Source: Harmonia axyridis (lineage: Eukaryota > Arthropoda > Insecta > Coleoptera > Coccinellidae). Taken from it: DNA of 64,000 bases. The notes beneath the pieces were generated by a model that was given only the letters and a program-made list of their open reading frames with translations, did not search any database and was not told the origin of the DNA. Where the stretch lies: contig NC_059507.1 of NCBI RefSeq assembly GCF_914767665.1, forward strand, positions 16,616,001-16,680,000, in the 5' to 3' direction. Of the stretch, positions 12,788 through 26,390 are shown piece by piece; position 1 is the stretch's first letter; every line of letters starts with the position of its first letter. Position numbers and translations under genes: made by a program.

Positions 12788-14177
12788 TCCTTAGACACGT
12801 GTGTCAAGCTTTCGTCCCTGTGCAATACGATGAGAAGTGTTAGAATGAGAAACATTGAAGGAAATAACAAACAAATGAAATCAACAACAGAAGTCAGTCG
12901 TGCATTTGTGGTTACAGCAGCAATTGACCTCACCACGTAGGAGATTATAGCTACCTGCGTGTCATCCGAGTCCAAGAAAATCAACAATGTGGAATGGCTT
13001 ACATGGATAATTGATCATTATACAGAAAAAAGGGAATAAGAACAGTCCCTTTTACCAATGTGATTTCCTTAGACACGTGTGTCAAGCTTTCGTCCCTGTG
13101 CAATACGATGAGAAGTGTTAGAATGAGAAACATTGAAGGAAATAACAAACAAATGAAATCAACAACAGAAGTCAGTCGTGCATTTGTGGTTACAGCAGCA
13201 ATTGATTTTACCACGTGAGAGATTATAGCTACCTACGTGTCATCCGAGTCCAAGAAAATCAACAATGTGGAATGGCTTACTTGGATAATTGATCATTATA
13301 CAGAAAGAAGGGAATAAGAACAGTCCCTTTTACCAATGTGATTTCCTAAGACACGTGTGTCAAGCTTTCGTCCCTGTGCAATACGATGAAAAGTGTTAGA
13401 ATGAGAAACATAGAAGGAAATAACAAACAAATGAAATCAACAACAGAAGTCAGTCGTGCATTTGTGGTTACAGCAGCAATTGACCTCACCACGTGGGAGA
13501 TTATAGCTACCTGCGTGACCTCCGAGTCCAAGAAAATCAACAATGTGGAATGGCTTACTTGGATAATTGTTAATTAAACAAAAAGAAGGGAATAACAACA
13601 ATCCCTTTTACCAATGTGATTTCCTTAGACACGTGTGTCAAGCTTTCGTCCCTGTGCAATACGATGAGAAGTGTTAGAATGAGAAACATTGAAGGAAATA
13701 ACAAACAAATGAAATCAACAACAGAAGTCAGTCGTGCATTTGTGGTTACAGCAGCAATTGACCTCACCACTTAGGAGATTATAGCTACCTGCGTGTCATC
13801 CGAGTCCAAGAAAATCAACAATGTGGAATGGCTTACTTGGATAATTGATCATTATACAGAAAGAAGGGAATAAGAACAGTCCCTTTTACCAATGTGATTT
13901 CCTTAGACACGTGTGTCAAGCTTTCGTCCCTGTGCAATACGATGAGAAGTGTTAGAATGAGAAACATTGAAGGAAATAACAAACAAATGAAATCAACAAC
14001 AGAAGTCAGTCTTGCATTTGTGGTTACAGCAGCAATTGACCTCACCACGTGGGAGATTATAGCTACCTGCGTGTCATCCGAGTCCAAGAAAATCAACAAT
14101 GTGGAATGGCTTACTTGGATAATTGATCATTATACAGAAAGAAGGGAATAAGAACAGTCCCTTTTACCAATGTGATT

Positions 14178-17100
14178 TCCTTAGACACGTGTGTCAAGCT
14201 TTCGTCCCTGTGCAATACGATGAGAAGTGTTAGAATGAGAAACATTGAAGGAAATAACAAACAAATGAAATCAACAACAGAAGTCAGTCGTGCATTTGTG
14301 GTTACAGCAGCAATTGACCTCACCACGTGGGAGATTATAGCTACCTGCGTGTCATCCGAGTCCAAGAAAATCAACAATGTGGAATGGCTTACTTGGATAA
14401 TTGATGATTATACAGAAAGAAAGGAATAAGAACATTCCCCTTTACCAATGTGATTTCCTTAGACACGTGTGTCAAGCTTTCGTCCCTGTGCAATACGATG
14501 AGAAGTGTTAGAATGAGAAACATTGAAGGAAATAACAAACAAATGAAATCAACAACAGAAGTCTGTCGTGCATTTGTGGTAACAGCAGCAATTGATTTTA
14601 CCACGTGGGAGATTATAGCTACCTGCGTGTCATCTGAGTCCAAGAAAATCAACAATGTGGAATGGCTTACTTGGATAATTGATCATTATACAGAAAGAAG
14701 GGAATAAGAACAGTCCCTTATACCAATGTGGTTTCCATAGACACGTGTGTCAAGCTTTCGTCCCTGTGCAATACGATGAGAAGTGTTAGAATGAGAAACA
14801 TTCAAAGAAATAACAAACAAATGAAATCAACAACAGAACTCAGTCGTGCATTTGTGGTTACAGCAGCAAATTGACCTTACCACGTGGTAGATTATAGCTA
14901 CCTGCGTGACATCCGAATCTAAGAAAATCAACAATGTGGAATGGCTTACTTGGATAATTGTTCATTGAACAAAAAGAAGGGAATAAGAACAGTCCCTTAT
15001 ACCAAAGTGGTTTCCTTAGACACGTGTGTCAAGCTTTCGTCCCTGTGCAATACGATGAAAAGTGTTAGAATGAGAAACATAGAAGGAAATAACAAACAAA
15101 TGAAATCAACAACAGAAGTCAGTCGTGCATTTGTGGTTACAGCAGCAATTGACCTTACCACGTGAGAGATTATAGCTACCTGCGTGACATCCGAGTCCAA
15201 GAAAATCAACAATGTGGAATGGCTTACTTGGATAATTGTTCATTAAACAAAAAGAAGGGAATATGAGCAGTCCCTTATACCAAAGTGGTTTCCTTAGACA
15301 CGTGTGTCAAGCTTTCGTCCCTGAGCAAAACGATGAGAAGTGTTAGAATGAGAAACTTTGAAGGAAATAACAAACAAATGAAATCAACAACAGAAGTCAG
15401 TCGTGCATTTGTGGTTACAGCAGCAATTGACCTTACCACGTGGGAGATTATAGCTACCTGCGTGTCATCCGAGTCCAAGAAAATCAACAATGTGGAATGG
15501 CTTACTTGGATAATTGATCATTATACAGAAAGAAGGAAATAAGAACAGTCCCCTTTACCAATGTGATTTCCTTAGACACGTGTGTCAAGCTTTCGTCCCT
15601 GTGCAATACGATGAGAAGTGTTAGAATGAGAAACATTGAAGGAAATAACAAACAAATGAAATCAACAACAGAAGTCAGTCGTGCATTTGTGGTTACAGCA
15701 GCAATTGATTTTACCACGTGGGAGATTATAGCTACCTGCGTGTCATCCGAGTCCAAGAAAATCAACAATGTGGAATGGCTTACTTGGATAATTGATCATT
15801 ATACAGAAAGAAGGGAATATGAACAGTCCCTTTTACCAATGTGATTTCCTTAGACACGTGTGTCAAGCTTTCGTCCCTGTGCAATACGATGAGAAGTGTT
15901 AGAATGAGAAACATTGAAGGAAATAACAAACAAATGAAATCAACAACAGAAGTCAGTCGTGCATTTGTGGTTACAGCAGCAATTGACCTCACCACGTGGG
16001 AGATTATAGCTACCTGCGTGTCATCCGAGTCCAAGAAAATCAACAATGTGGAATGGCTTACTTGGATAATTGATCATTATACAGAAAGAAGGGAATAAGA
16101 ACAGTCCCTTATACCAATGTGATTTCCTTAGACACGTGTGTCAAGCTTTCGTCCCTGTGCAATACGATGAGAAGTGTTAGAATGAGAAACATTGAAGGAA
16201 ATAACAAACAAATGAAATCAACAACAGAAGTCAGTCGTGCATTTGTGGTTACAGCAGCAATTGATTTTACCACGTGGGAGATTATAGCTACCTGCGTGAC
16301 ATCCGAGTCCAAGAAAATCAACAATGTGGAATGGCTCACTTGGATAATTGATCATTATACAGAAAGAAGGGAATAAGAACAGTCCCTTATACCAATGTGG
16401 TTTCCATAGACACGTGTGTCAAGCTTTCGTCCCTGTGCAATACGATGAGAAGTGTTAGAATGAGAAACATTCAAAGAAATAACAAACAAATGAAATCAAC
16501 AACAGAACTCAGTCGTGCATTTGTGGTTACAGCAGCAAATTGACCTTACCACGTGGGAGATTATAGCTACCTGCGTGACATCCGAATCTAAGAAAATCAA
16601 CAATGTGGAATGGCTTACTTGGATAATTGTTCATTGAACAAAAAGAAGGGAATAAGAACAGTCCCTTATACCAAAGTGGTTTCCTTAGACACGTGTGTCA
16701 AGCTTTCGTCCCTGTGCAATACGATGAAAAGTGTTAGAATGAGAAACATAGAAGGAAATAACAAACAAATGAAATCAACAACAGAAGTCAGTCGTGCATT
16801 TGTGGTTACAGCAGCAATTGACCTTACCACGTGAGAGATTATAGCTACCTGCGTGACATCCGAGTCCAAGAAAATCAACAATGTGGAATGGCTTACTTGG
16901 ATAATTGTTCATTAAACAAAAAGAAGCGAATATGAGCAGTCCCTTATACCAAAGTGGTTTCCTTAGACACGTGTGTCAAGCTTTCGTCCCTGAGCAAAAC
17001 GATGAGAAGTGTTAGAATGAGAAACATTGAAGGAAATAACAAACAAATGAAATCAACAACAGAAGTCAGTCGTGCATTTGTGGTTACAGCAGCAATTGAC

Positions 17101-20100
17101 CTTACCACGTGAGAGATTATAGCTACCTGCGTGACATCCGAGTCCAAGAAAATCAACAATGTGGAATGGCTTACTTGGATAATTGTTCATCAAACAAAAA
17201 GAAGGGAATAAGAACAGTCCCTTATACCAAAGTGGTTTCCTTAGACACGTGTGTCAAGCTTTCGTCTCTGTGCAATACGATGAAAAGTGTTAGAATGAGA
17301 AACATCGAAGGAAATAACAAACAAATGAAATCAGCAACAGGAGTCGGTCGTGCATTTGTGGTTACAGCAGCAATTGACCTTACCACGTGGGTGATTATAG
17401 CTACCTGCGTGACATCCGAGTCCAAGAAAATCAACAATGTGGAATGGCTTACTTGGATAATTGTTCATCAAACAAAAAGAAGGGAATAAGAACAGTCCCT
17501 TATACCAAAGTGGTTTCCTTAGACACGTGTGTCAAGCTTTCGTCCCTGTGCAATACGATGAAAAGTGTAAGAATGAGAAACATTGAAGGAAATAACAAAC
17601 GAATGATCAACCACAGAAGTCAGTCGTGCATTTGTGGTTACAGCAGCAATTGACCTTTCCACGTGGGAGATTATAGCTACCTGCGTGACCTCCGAGTCCA
17701 AGGAAATCAACAATGTGGAATGGCTTACTTGGATAATTGTTAATTAAACAAAAAGAAGGGAATAACAACAATCCCTTTTACCAATGTGATTTCCTTAGAC
17801 ACGTGTGTCAAGCTTTCGTCCCTGTGCAATACGATGAGAAGTGTTAGAATGAGAAACATTGAAGGAAATAACAAACAAATGAAATCAACAACAGAAGTCA
17901 GTCGTGCATTTGTGGTTACAGCAGCAATTGACCTCACCACGTGAGAGATTATAGCTACCTGCGTGTCATCCGAGTCCAAGAAAATCAACAATGTGGAATG
18001 GCTTACTTGGATAATTGATCATTATACAGAAAGAAGGGAATAAGAACAGTCCCTTTTACCAATGTGATTTCCTTAGACACGTGTGTCAAGCTTTCGTCCC
18101 TGTGCAATACGATGAGAAGTGTTAGAATGAGAAACATTGAAGGAAATAACAAACAAATGAAATCAACAACAGAACTCAGTCGTGCATTTGTGGTTACAGC
18201 AGCAAATTGACCTTACCACGTGGGAGATTATAGCTACCTGCGTGACATCCGAATCTAAGAATATCAAAAATGTGGAATGGCTTACTTGGATAATTGTTCA
18301 TTAAACAAAAAGAAGGGAATAAGAACAGTCCCTTATACCAAAGTGGTTTCCTTAGACACGTGTGTCAAGCTTTCGTCCCTGTGCAATACGATGAAAAGTT
18401 TTAGAATGAGAAACATAGAAGGAAATAACAAACAAATGAAATCAACAACAGAAGTCAGTCGTGCATTTGTGGTTACAGCAGCAATTGATTTTACCACGTG
18501 GGAGATTATAGCTACCTGCGTGTCATCCGAGTCCAAGAAAATCAACAATGTGGAATGGCTAACTTGGATAATTGATCATTATACAGAAAGAAGGGAATAA
18601 GAACAGTCCCTTTTACCAATGTGATTTCCTTAGACACGTGTGTCAAGCTTTCGTCCCTGTGCAATACGATGAAAAGTGTTAGAATGAGAAACATAGAAGG
18701 AAATAACAAACAAATGAAATCAACAACAGAAGTCAGTCTTACATTTGTGGTTACAGCAGCAATTGACCTCACCACGTGGGAGATTATAGCTACCTGCGTG
18801 TCATCCGAGTCCAAGAAAATCAACAATGTGGAATGGCTTACTTGGATAATTGATCATTATACAGAAAGAAGGGAATAAGAACAGTCCCTTTTACCAATGT
18901 GATTTCCTTAGACACGTGTGTCAAGCTTTCGTCCCTGAGCAAAACGATGAGAAGTGTTAGAATGAGAAACATTGAAGGAAATAACAAACAAATGAAATCA
19001 ACAACAGAAGTCAGTCGTGCATTTGTGGTTACAGCAGCAATTGATTTTACCACGTGGAAGATTATAGTAGCTACCTGCGTGTCATCCGAGTCTAAGAAAA
19101 TCAACAATGTGGAATGGCTTACTTGGATAATTGATCATTATACAGAAAGAAGGGAATAAGAACAGTCCCTTTTACCAATGTGATTTCCTTAGACACGTGT
19201 GTCAAGCTTTCGTCCCTGTGCAATACGATGAAAAGTGTTAGAATGAGAAACATAGAAGGAAATAACAAACAAATGAAATCAACAACAGAAGTCAGTCTTG
19301 CATTTGTGGTTACAGCAGCAATTGACCTCACCACGTGGGAGATTATAGCTACCTGCGTGTCATCCGAGTCCAAGAAAATCAACAATGTGGAATGGCTTAC
19401 TTGGATAATTGATCATTATACAGAAAGAAGGGAATAAGAACAGTCCCTTTTACCACTGTGATTTCCTTAGACATGTGTGTCAAGCTTTCGTCCCTGTGCA
19501 ATACGATGAGAAGTAATAGAATGAGAAACATTGAAAGAAATAACAAACAAATGAAATCAACAACAGAAGTCAGTCGTGCATTTGTGGTTACAGCAGCAAT
19601 TGATTTTACCACGTGGGAGATTATAGCTACCTGCGTGTCATCCGAATCCAAGAAAATCAACAATGTGGAATGGCTTACTTGGATAATTGATCATTATAGA
19701 GAAAAAAGGGAATAAGAACAGTCCCTTTTACCAATGTGATTTCCTTAGACACGTGTGTCAAGCTTTCGTCCCTGTGCAATACGATGAGAAGTGTTAGAAA
19801 GAGAAACATTGAAGGAAATAACAAACGAATGAAATCAACAACAGAAGTCAGTCGTGCATTTCAGGTTACAGCAGCAATTGATTTTACCACGTGGGAGATT
19901 ATAGCTACCTGCGTGTCATCCGAGTCCAAGAAAATCAACAATGTGGAATGGCTCACTTGGATAATTGATCATTATACAGGAAGAAGGGAATAAGAACAGT
20001 CCCGATTACCAATGTGATTTCCTTAGACACGTGTGTCAAGCTTTCGTCCCTGTGCAATACGATGAAAAGTGTTAGAATGAGAAACATAGAAGGAAATAAC

Positions 20101-22960
20101 AAACAAATGAAATCAACAACAGAAGTCAGTCGTGCATTTGTGGTTACAGCAGCAATTGACCTTACCACGTGGGAGATTATAGCTACCTGCGTGACATCCG
20201 AATCTAATAAAATCAACAATGTGGAATGGCTTACTTGGATAATTGTTCATTAAACAAAAAGAAGGGAATAAGAACAGTCCCTTATACCAAAGTGGTTTCC
20301 TTAGACACGTGTGTCAAGCTTTCGTCCCTGTGCAATACGATGAAAAGTGTTAGAATGAGAAACATAGAAGAAAATAACAAACAAATGAAATCAACAACAG
20401 AAGTCAGTCGTGCATTTGTGGTTACAGCAGCAATTGACCTTACCACGTGAGAGATTATAGCTACCTGCGTGACATCCGAGTCCAAGAAAATCAACAATGT
20501 GGAATGGCTTACTTGGATAATTGTTCATTTAACAAAAAGAAGGGAATATGAGCAGTCCCTTATACCAAAGTGGTTTCCTTAGACACGTGTGTCAAGCTTT
20601 CGTTCCTGTGCAATACGATGAAAAGTGTTAGACTGAGAAATATAGAAGGAAATAACAAACAAATAAAATCAACAACAGAAGTCAGTCGTGCATTTGTGGT
20701 TACAGCAGCAATTGACCTTACCACGTGGGAGATTATAGCTACCTGCGTGACCTCCGAGTCCAAGAAAATCAACAATGTGGAATGGCTTACTTGGATAATT
20801 GTTAATTAAACAAAAAGAAGGGAATAAGAACAGTCCCTTTTACCAATGTGATTTCCTTAGACACGTGTGTCAAGCTTTCGTCCCTGTGCAATACGATGAG
20901 AAGTGTTAGAATGAGAAACATAGAAGGAAATAACAAACAAATGAAATCAACAACAGAAGTCAGTCGTGCATTTGTGGTTACAGCAGCAATTGACCTTACC
21001 ACGTGAGAGATTATAGCTACCTGCGTGACATCCGAGTCCAAGAAAATCAACAATGTGGAATGGCTTACTTGGATAATTGATCATTATACAGAAAGAAGGG
21101 AATAAGAACAGTTCCTTATACCAATGTGGTTTCCATAGACACGTGTGTCAAGCTTTCGTCCCTGTGCAATACGATGAGAAGTGTTAGAATGAGAAACATT
21201 GAAGGAAATAACAAACAAAAGAAATCAACAACAGAACCCAGTCGTGCATTTGTGGTTACAGCAGCAAATTGACCTTACCACGTGGGAGATTATAGCTACC
21301 TGCGTGAAATCCGAATCTAATAAAATCAACAATGTGGAATGGCTTACTTGGATAATTGTTCATTAAACAAAAAGAAGGGAATAAGAACAGTCCCTTATAC
21401 CAAAGTGGTTTCCTTAGACACGTGTGTCAAGCTTTCGTCCCTGTGCAATACGATGAAAAGTGTTAGAATGAGAAACATAGAAGGAAATAACAAACAAATG
21501 AAATCAACAACAGAAGTCAGTCGTGCATTTGTGGTTACAGCAGCAATTGACCTTACCACGTGAGAGATTATAGCTGCCTGCGTGACATCCGAGTCCAAGA
21601 AAATCAACAATGTGGAATGGCTTACTAGGATAATTGTTCATTAAACAAAAAGAAGGGAATATGAGCAATCCCTTATACCAAAGTGGTTTCCTTAGACACG
21701 TGTGTCAAGCTTTCGTTCCTGTGCAATACGATGAAAAGTGTTAGAATGAGAAACATAGAAGGAAATAACAAACAAATGATATCAACAACAGAAGTCAGTC
21801 GTGCATTTGTGGTTACAGCAGCAATTGACCTTACCACGTCGGAGATTATAGCTACCTGCGTGACCTCCGAGTCCAAGAAAATCAACAATGTGGAATGGCT
21901 TACTTGGATAATTGTTAATTAAACAAAAAGAAGGGAATAACAACAATCCCTTTTACCAATGTGATTTCCTTAGACACGTGTGTCAAGCTTTCGTCCCTGT
22001 GCAATACGATGAGAAGTGTTAGAATGAGAAACATTGAAGGAAATAACAAACAAATGAAATCAACAACAGAAGTCAGTCGTGCATTTGTGGTTACAGCAGC
22101 AATTGACCTCACCACTTAGGAGATTATAGCTACCTGCGTGTCATCCGAGTCCAAGATTATCAACAATGTGGAATGGCTTACATGGATAATTGATCATTAT
22201 ACAGAAAAAAGGGAATAAGAACAGTCCCTTTTACCAATGTGATTTCCTTAGACACGTGTGTCAAGCTTTCGTCCCTGTGCAATACGATGAGAAGTGTTAG
22301 AATGAGAAACATTGAAGGAAATAACAAACAAATGAAATCAACAACAGAAGTCAGTCGTGCATTTGTGGTTACAGCAGCAATTGATTTTACCACGTGAGAG
22401 ATTATAGCTACCTACGTGTCATCCGAGTCCAAGAAAATCAACAATGTGGAATGGCTTACTTGGATAATTGATCATTATACAGAAAGAAGGGAATAAGAAC
22501 AGTCCCTTTTACCAATGTGATTTCCTAAGACACGTGTGTCAAGCTTTCGTCCCTGTGCAATACGATGAAAAGTGTTAGAATGAGAAACATAGAAGGAAAT
22601 AACAAACAAATGAAATCAACAACAGAAGTCAGTCGTGCATTTGTGGTTACAGCAGCAATTGACCTCACCACGTGGGAGATTATAGCTACCTGCGTGACCT
22701 CCGAGTCCAAGAAAATCAACAATGTGGAATGGCTTACTTGGATAATTGTTAATTAAACAAAAAGAAGGGAATAACAACAATCCCTTTTACCAATGTGATT
22801 TCCTTAGACACGGGTGTCAAGCTTTCGTCCCTGTGCAATACGATGAGAAGTGTTAGAATGAGAAACATTGAAGGAAATAACAAACAAATGAAATCAACAA
22901 CAGAAGTCAGTCGTGCATTTGTGGTTACAGCAGCAATTGACCTCACCACGTGGGAGATTA
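14178..22960 (+). repeat. Large segmental duplication, copy B2
   Basis: Partner of 2782-13790, with one heptamer instead of two. It also has its own 3-bp insertion near 19067, where attatagctacc reads attatagtagctacc, making a 281-bp monomer. Copy B1 lacks this, so the insertion postdates the duplication. The right end runs into the 11-mer tandem starting near 20025. Confidence 0.8.
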
Positions 22961-23083
22961 TAGCTACCTGCGTGACCTCCGAGTCCAAGAAAATCAACAA
23001 TGTGGAATGGCTTACTTGGATAATTGTTAATTAAACAAAAAGAAGGGAATAACAACAATCCCTTTTACCAATGTGATTTCCTT
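20025..23083 (+). repeat. 11-monomer higher-order unit, copy D1
   Basis: Eleven units (3059 bp, including one 279-bp unit) repeated in tandem from 23084. Shared markers are actgagaaatatag, aaataaaatcaac, gctgcctgcg, cttactaggataattg, aatgatatcaac, and cctaagacacg near the end. The last unit differs: it carries cacgggtgtc and retains the second CACGTG box. Confidence 0.85.
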
Positions 23084-25850
23084 AGACACGTGTGTCAAGC
23101 TTTCGTCCCTGTGCAATACGATGAAAAGTGTTAGAATGAGAAACATAGAAGGAAATAACAAACAAATGAAATCAACAACAGAAGTCAGTCGTGCATTTGT
23201 GGTTACAGCAGCAATTGACCTTACCACGTGGGAGATTATAGCTACCTGCGTGACATCCGAATCTAATAAAATCAACAATGTGGAATGGCTTACTTGGATA
23301 ATTGTTCATTAAACAAAAAGAAGGGAATAAGAACAGTCCCTTATACCAAAGTGGTTTCCTTAGACACGTGTGTCAAGCTTTCGTCCCTGTGCAATACGAT
23401 GAAAAGTGTTAGAATGAGAAACATAGAAGAAAATAACAAACAAATGAAATCAACAACAGAAGTCAGTCGTGCATTTGTGGTTACAGCAGCAATTGACCTT
23501 ACCACGTGAGAGATTATAGCTACCTGCGTGACATCCGAGTCCAAGAAAATCAACAATGTGGAATGGCTTACTTGGATAATTGTTCATTTAACAAAAAGAA
23601 GGGAATATGAGCAGTCCCTTATACCAAAGTGGTTTCCTTAGACACGTGTGTCAAGCTTTCGTTCCTGTGCAATACGATGAAAAGTGTTAGACTGAGAAAT
23701 ATAGAAGGAAATAACAAACAAATAAAATCAACAACAGAAGTCAGTCGTGCATTTGTGGTTACAGCAGCAATTGACCTTACCACGTGGGAGATTATAGCTA
23801 CCTGCGTGACCTCCGAGTCCAAGAAAATCAACAATGTGGAATGGCTTACTTGGATAATTGTTAATTAAACAAAAAGAAGGGAATAAGAACAGTCCCTTTT
23901 ACCAATGTGATTTCCTTAGACACGTGTGTCAAGCTTTCGTCCCTGTGCAATACGATGAGAAGTGTTAGAATGAGAAACATAGAAGGAAATAACAAACAAA
24001 TGAAATCAACAACAGAAGTCAGTCGTGCATTTGTGGTTACAGCAGCAATTGACCTTACCACGTGAGAGATTATAGCTACCTGCGTGACATCCGAGTCCAA
24101 GAAAATCAACAATGTGGAATGGCTTACTTGGATAATTGATCATTATACAGAAAGAAGGGAATAAGAACAGTTCCTTATACCAATGTGGTTTCCATAGACA
24201 CGTGTGTCAAGCTTTCGTCCCTGTGCAATACGATGAGAAGTGTTAGAATGAGAAACATTGAAGGAAATAACAAACAAAAGAAATCAACAACAGAACCCAG
24301 TCGTGCATTTGTGGTTACAGCAGCAAATTGACCTTACCACGTGGGAGATTATAGCTACCTGCGTGAAATCCGAATCTAATAAAATCAACAATGTGGAATG
24401 GCTTACTTGAATAATTGTTCATTAAACAAAAAGAAGGGAATAAGAACAGTCCCTTATACCAAAGTGGTTTCCTTAGACACGTGTGTCAAGCTTTCGTCCC
24501 TGTGCAATACGATGAAAAGTGTTAGAATGAGAAACATAGAAGGAAATAACAAACAAATGAAATCAACAACAGAAGTCAGTCGTGCATTTGTGGTTACAGC
24601 AGCAATTGACCTTACCACGTGAGAGATTATAGCTGCCTGCGTGACATCCGAGTCCAAGAAAATCAACAATGTGGAATGGCTTACTAGGATAATTGTTCAT
24701 TAAACAAAAAGAAGGGAATATGAGCAATCCCTTATACCAAAGTGGTTTCCTTAGACACGTGTGTCAAGCTTTCGTTCCTGTGCAATACGATGAAAAGTGT
24801 TAGAATGAGAAACATAGAAGGAAATAACAAACAAATGATATCAACAACAGAAGTCAGTCGTGCATTTGTGGTTACAGCAGCAATTGACCTTACCACGTCG
24901 GAGATTATAGCTACCTGCGTGACCTCCGAGTCCAAGAAAATCAACAATGTGGAATGGCTTACTTGGATAATTGTTAATTAAACAAAAAGAAGGGAATAAC
25001 AACAATCCCTTTTACCAATGTGATTTCCTTAGACACGTGTGTCAAGCTTTCGTCCCTGTGCAATACGATGAGAAGTGTTAGAATGAGAAACATTGAAGGA
25101 AATAACAAACAAATGAAATCAACAACAGAAGTCAGTCGTGCATTTGTGGTTACAGCAGCAATTGACCTCACCACTTAGGAGATTATAGCTACCTGCGTGT
25201 CATCCGAGTCCAAGATTATCAACAATGTGGAATGGCTTACATGGATAATTGATCATTATACAGAAAAAAGGGAATAAGAACAGTCCCTTTTACCAATGTG
25301 ATTTCCTTAGACACGTGTGTCAAGCTTTCGTCCCTGTGCAATACGATGAGAAGTGTTAGAATGAGAAACATTGAAGGAAATAACAAACAAATGAAATCAA
25401 CAACAGAAGTCAGTCGTGCATTTGTGGTTACAGCAGCAATTGATTTTACCACGTGAGAGATTATAGCTACCTACGTGTCATCCGAGTCCAAGAAAATCAA
25501 CAATGTGGAATGGCTTACTTGGATAATTGATCATTATACAGAAAGAAGGGAATAAGAACAGTCCCTTTTACCAATGTGATTTCCTAAGACACGTGTGTCA
25601 AGCTTTCGTCCCTGTGCAATACGATGAAAAGTGTTAGAATGAGAAACATAGAAGGAAATAACAAACAAATGAAATCAACAACAGAAGTCAGTCGTGCATT
25701 TGTGGTTACAGCAGCAATTGACCTCACCACGTGGGAGATTATAGCTACCTGCGTGACCTCCGAGTCCAAGAAAATCAACAATGTGGAATGGCTTACTTGG
25801 ATAATTGTTAATTAAACAAAAAGAAGGGAATAACAACAATCCCTTTTACC
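23084..25850 (+). repeat. 11-monomer higher-order unit, copy D2
   Basis: Tandem copy of 20025-23083. A private change is ttgaataattg (about 24408) for ttggataattg. Identity is lost at about 25850, where the unit with cacgggtgtc in D1 has cacgtgtgtc instead. Confidence 0.85.
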
Positions 25851-26390
25851 AATGTGATTTCCTTAGACACGTGTGTCAAGCTTTCGTCCCTGTGCAATAC
25901 GATGAGAAGTGTTAGAATGAGAAACATTGAAGGAAATAACAAACAAATGAAATCAACAACAGAAGTCAGTCGTGCATTTGTGGTTACAGCAGCAATTGAC
26001 CTCACCACTTAGGAGATTATAGCTACCTGCGTGTCATCCGAGTCCAAGATTATCAACAATGTGGAATGGCTTACATGGATAATTGATCATTATACAGAAA
26101 AAAGGGAATAAGAACAGTCCCTTTTACCAATGTGATTTCCTTAGACACGTGTGTCAAGCTTGCGTCCCTGTGCAATACGATGGGAAGTGTTAGAATGAGA
26201 AACATTGAAGGAAATAACAAACAAATGAAATCAACAACAGAAGTCAGTCGTGCATTTGTGGTTACAGCAGCAATTGATTTTACCACGTGGGAGATTATAG
26301 CTACCTGCGTGTCATCCGAGTCCAAAAAAATCAACAATGTGGAATGGCTTACTTGGATAATTGATCATTATACAGAAAGAAGGGAATAAG
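24610..26390 (+). repeat. Segment shared with 35441-37221
   Basis: Roughly six to seven units recur at an offset of 10831. Ordered markers are gctgcctgcg, ttactagg, aatgatatcaac with ccacgtcgg, ccacttagg with caagattatc, cctaagacacg, and aagcttgcgtccc. This links the end of the 11-mer block to the 35-45 kb region. Confidence 0.75.

Larger units (their letters stand above)
2782..13790 (+). repeat. Large segmental duplication, copy B1
   Basis: This stretch of about 11 kb matches 14178-22960 unit by unit. The offset is 11396 up to about 4.1 kb, 11122 to about 9.0 kb and 9179 beyond. The offset steps reflect one extra monomer (the 274-bp one at about 4.16 kb) and one extra heptamer in this copy. 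Shared rare markers include the gatgattatacag tail at about 3.0/14.4 kb, gcaacaggagtcggtcg at about 6.2/17.3 kb, a 2-bp deletion at about 6484/17606, and gctgcctgcg at about 12.4/21.6 kb. Confidence 0.8.
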
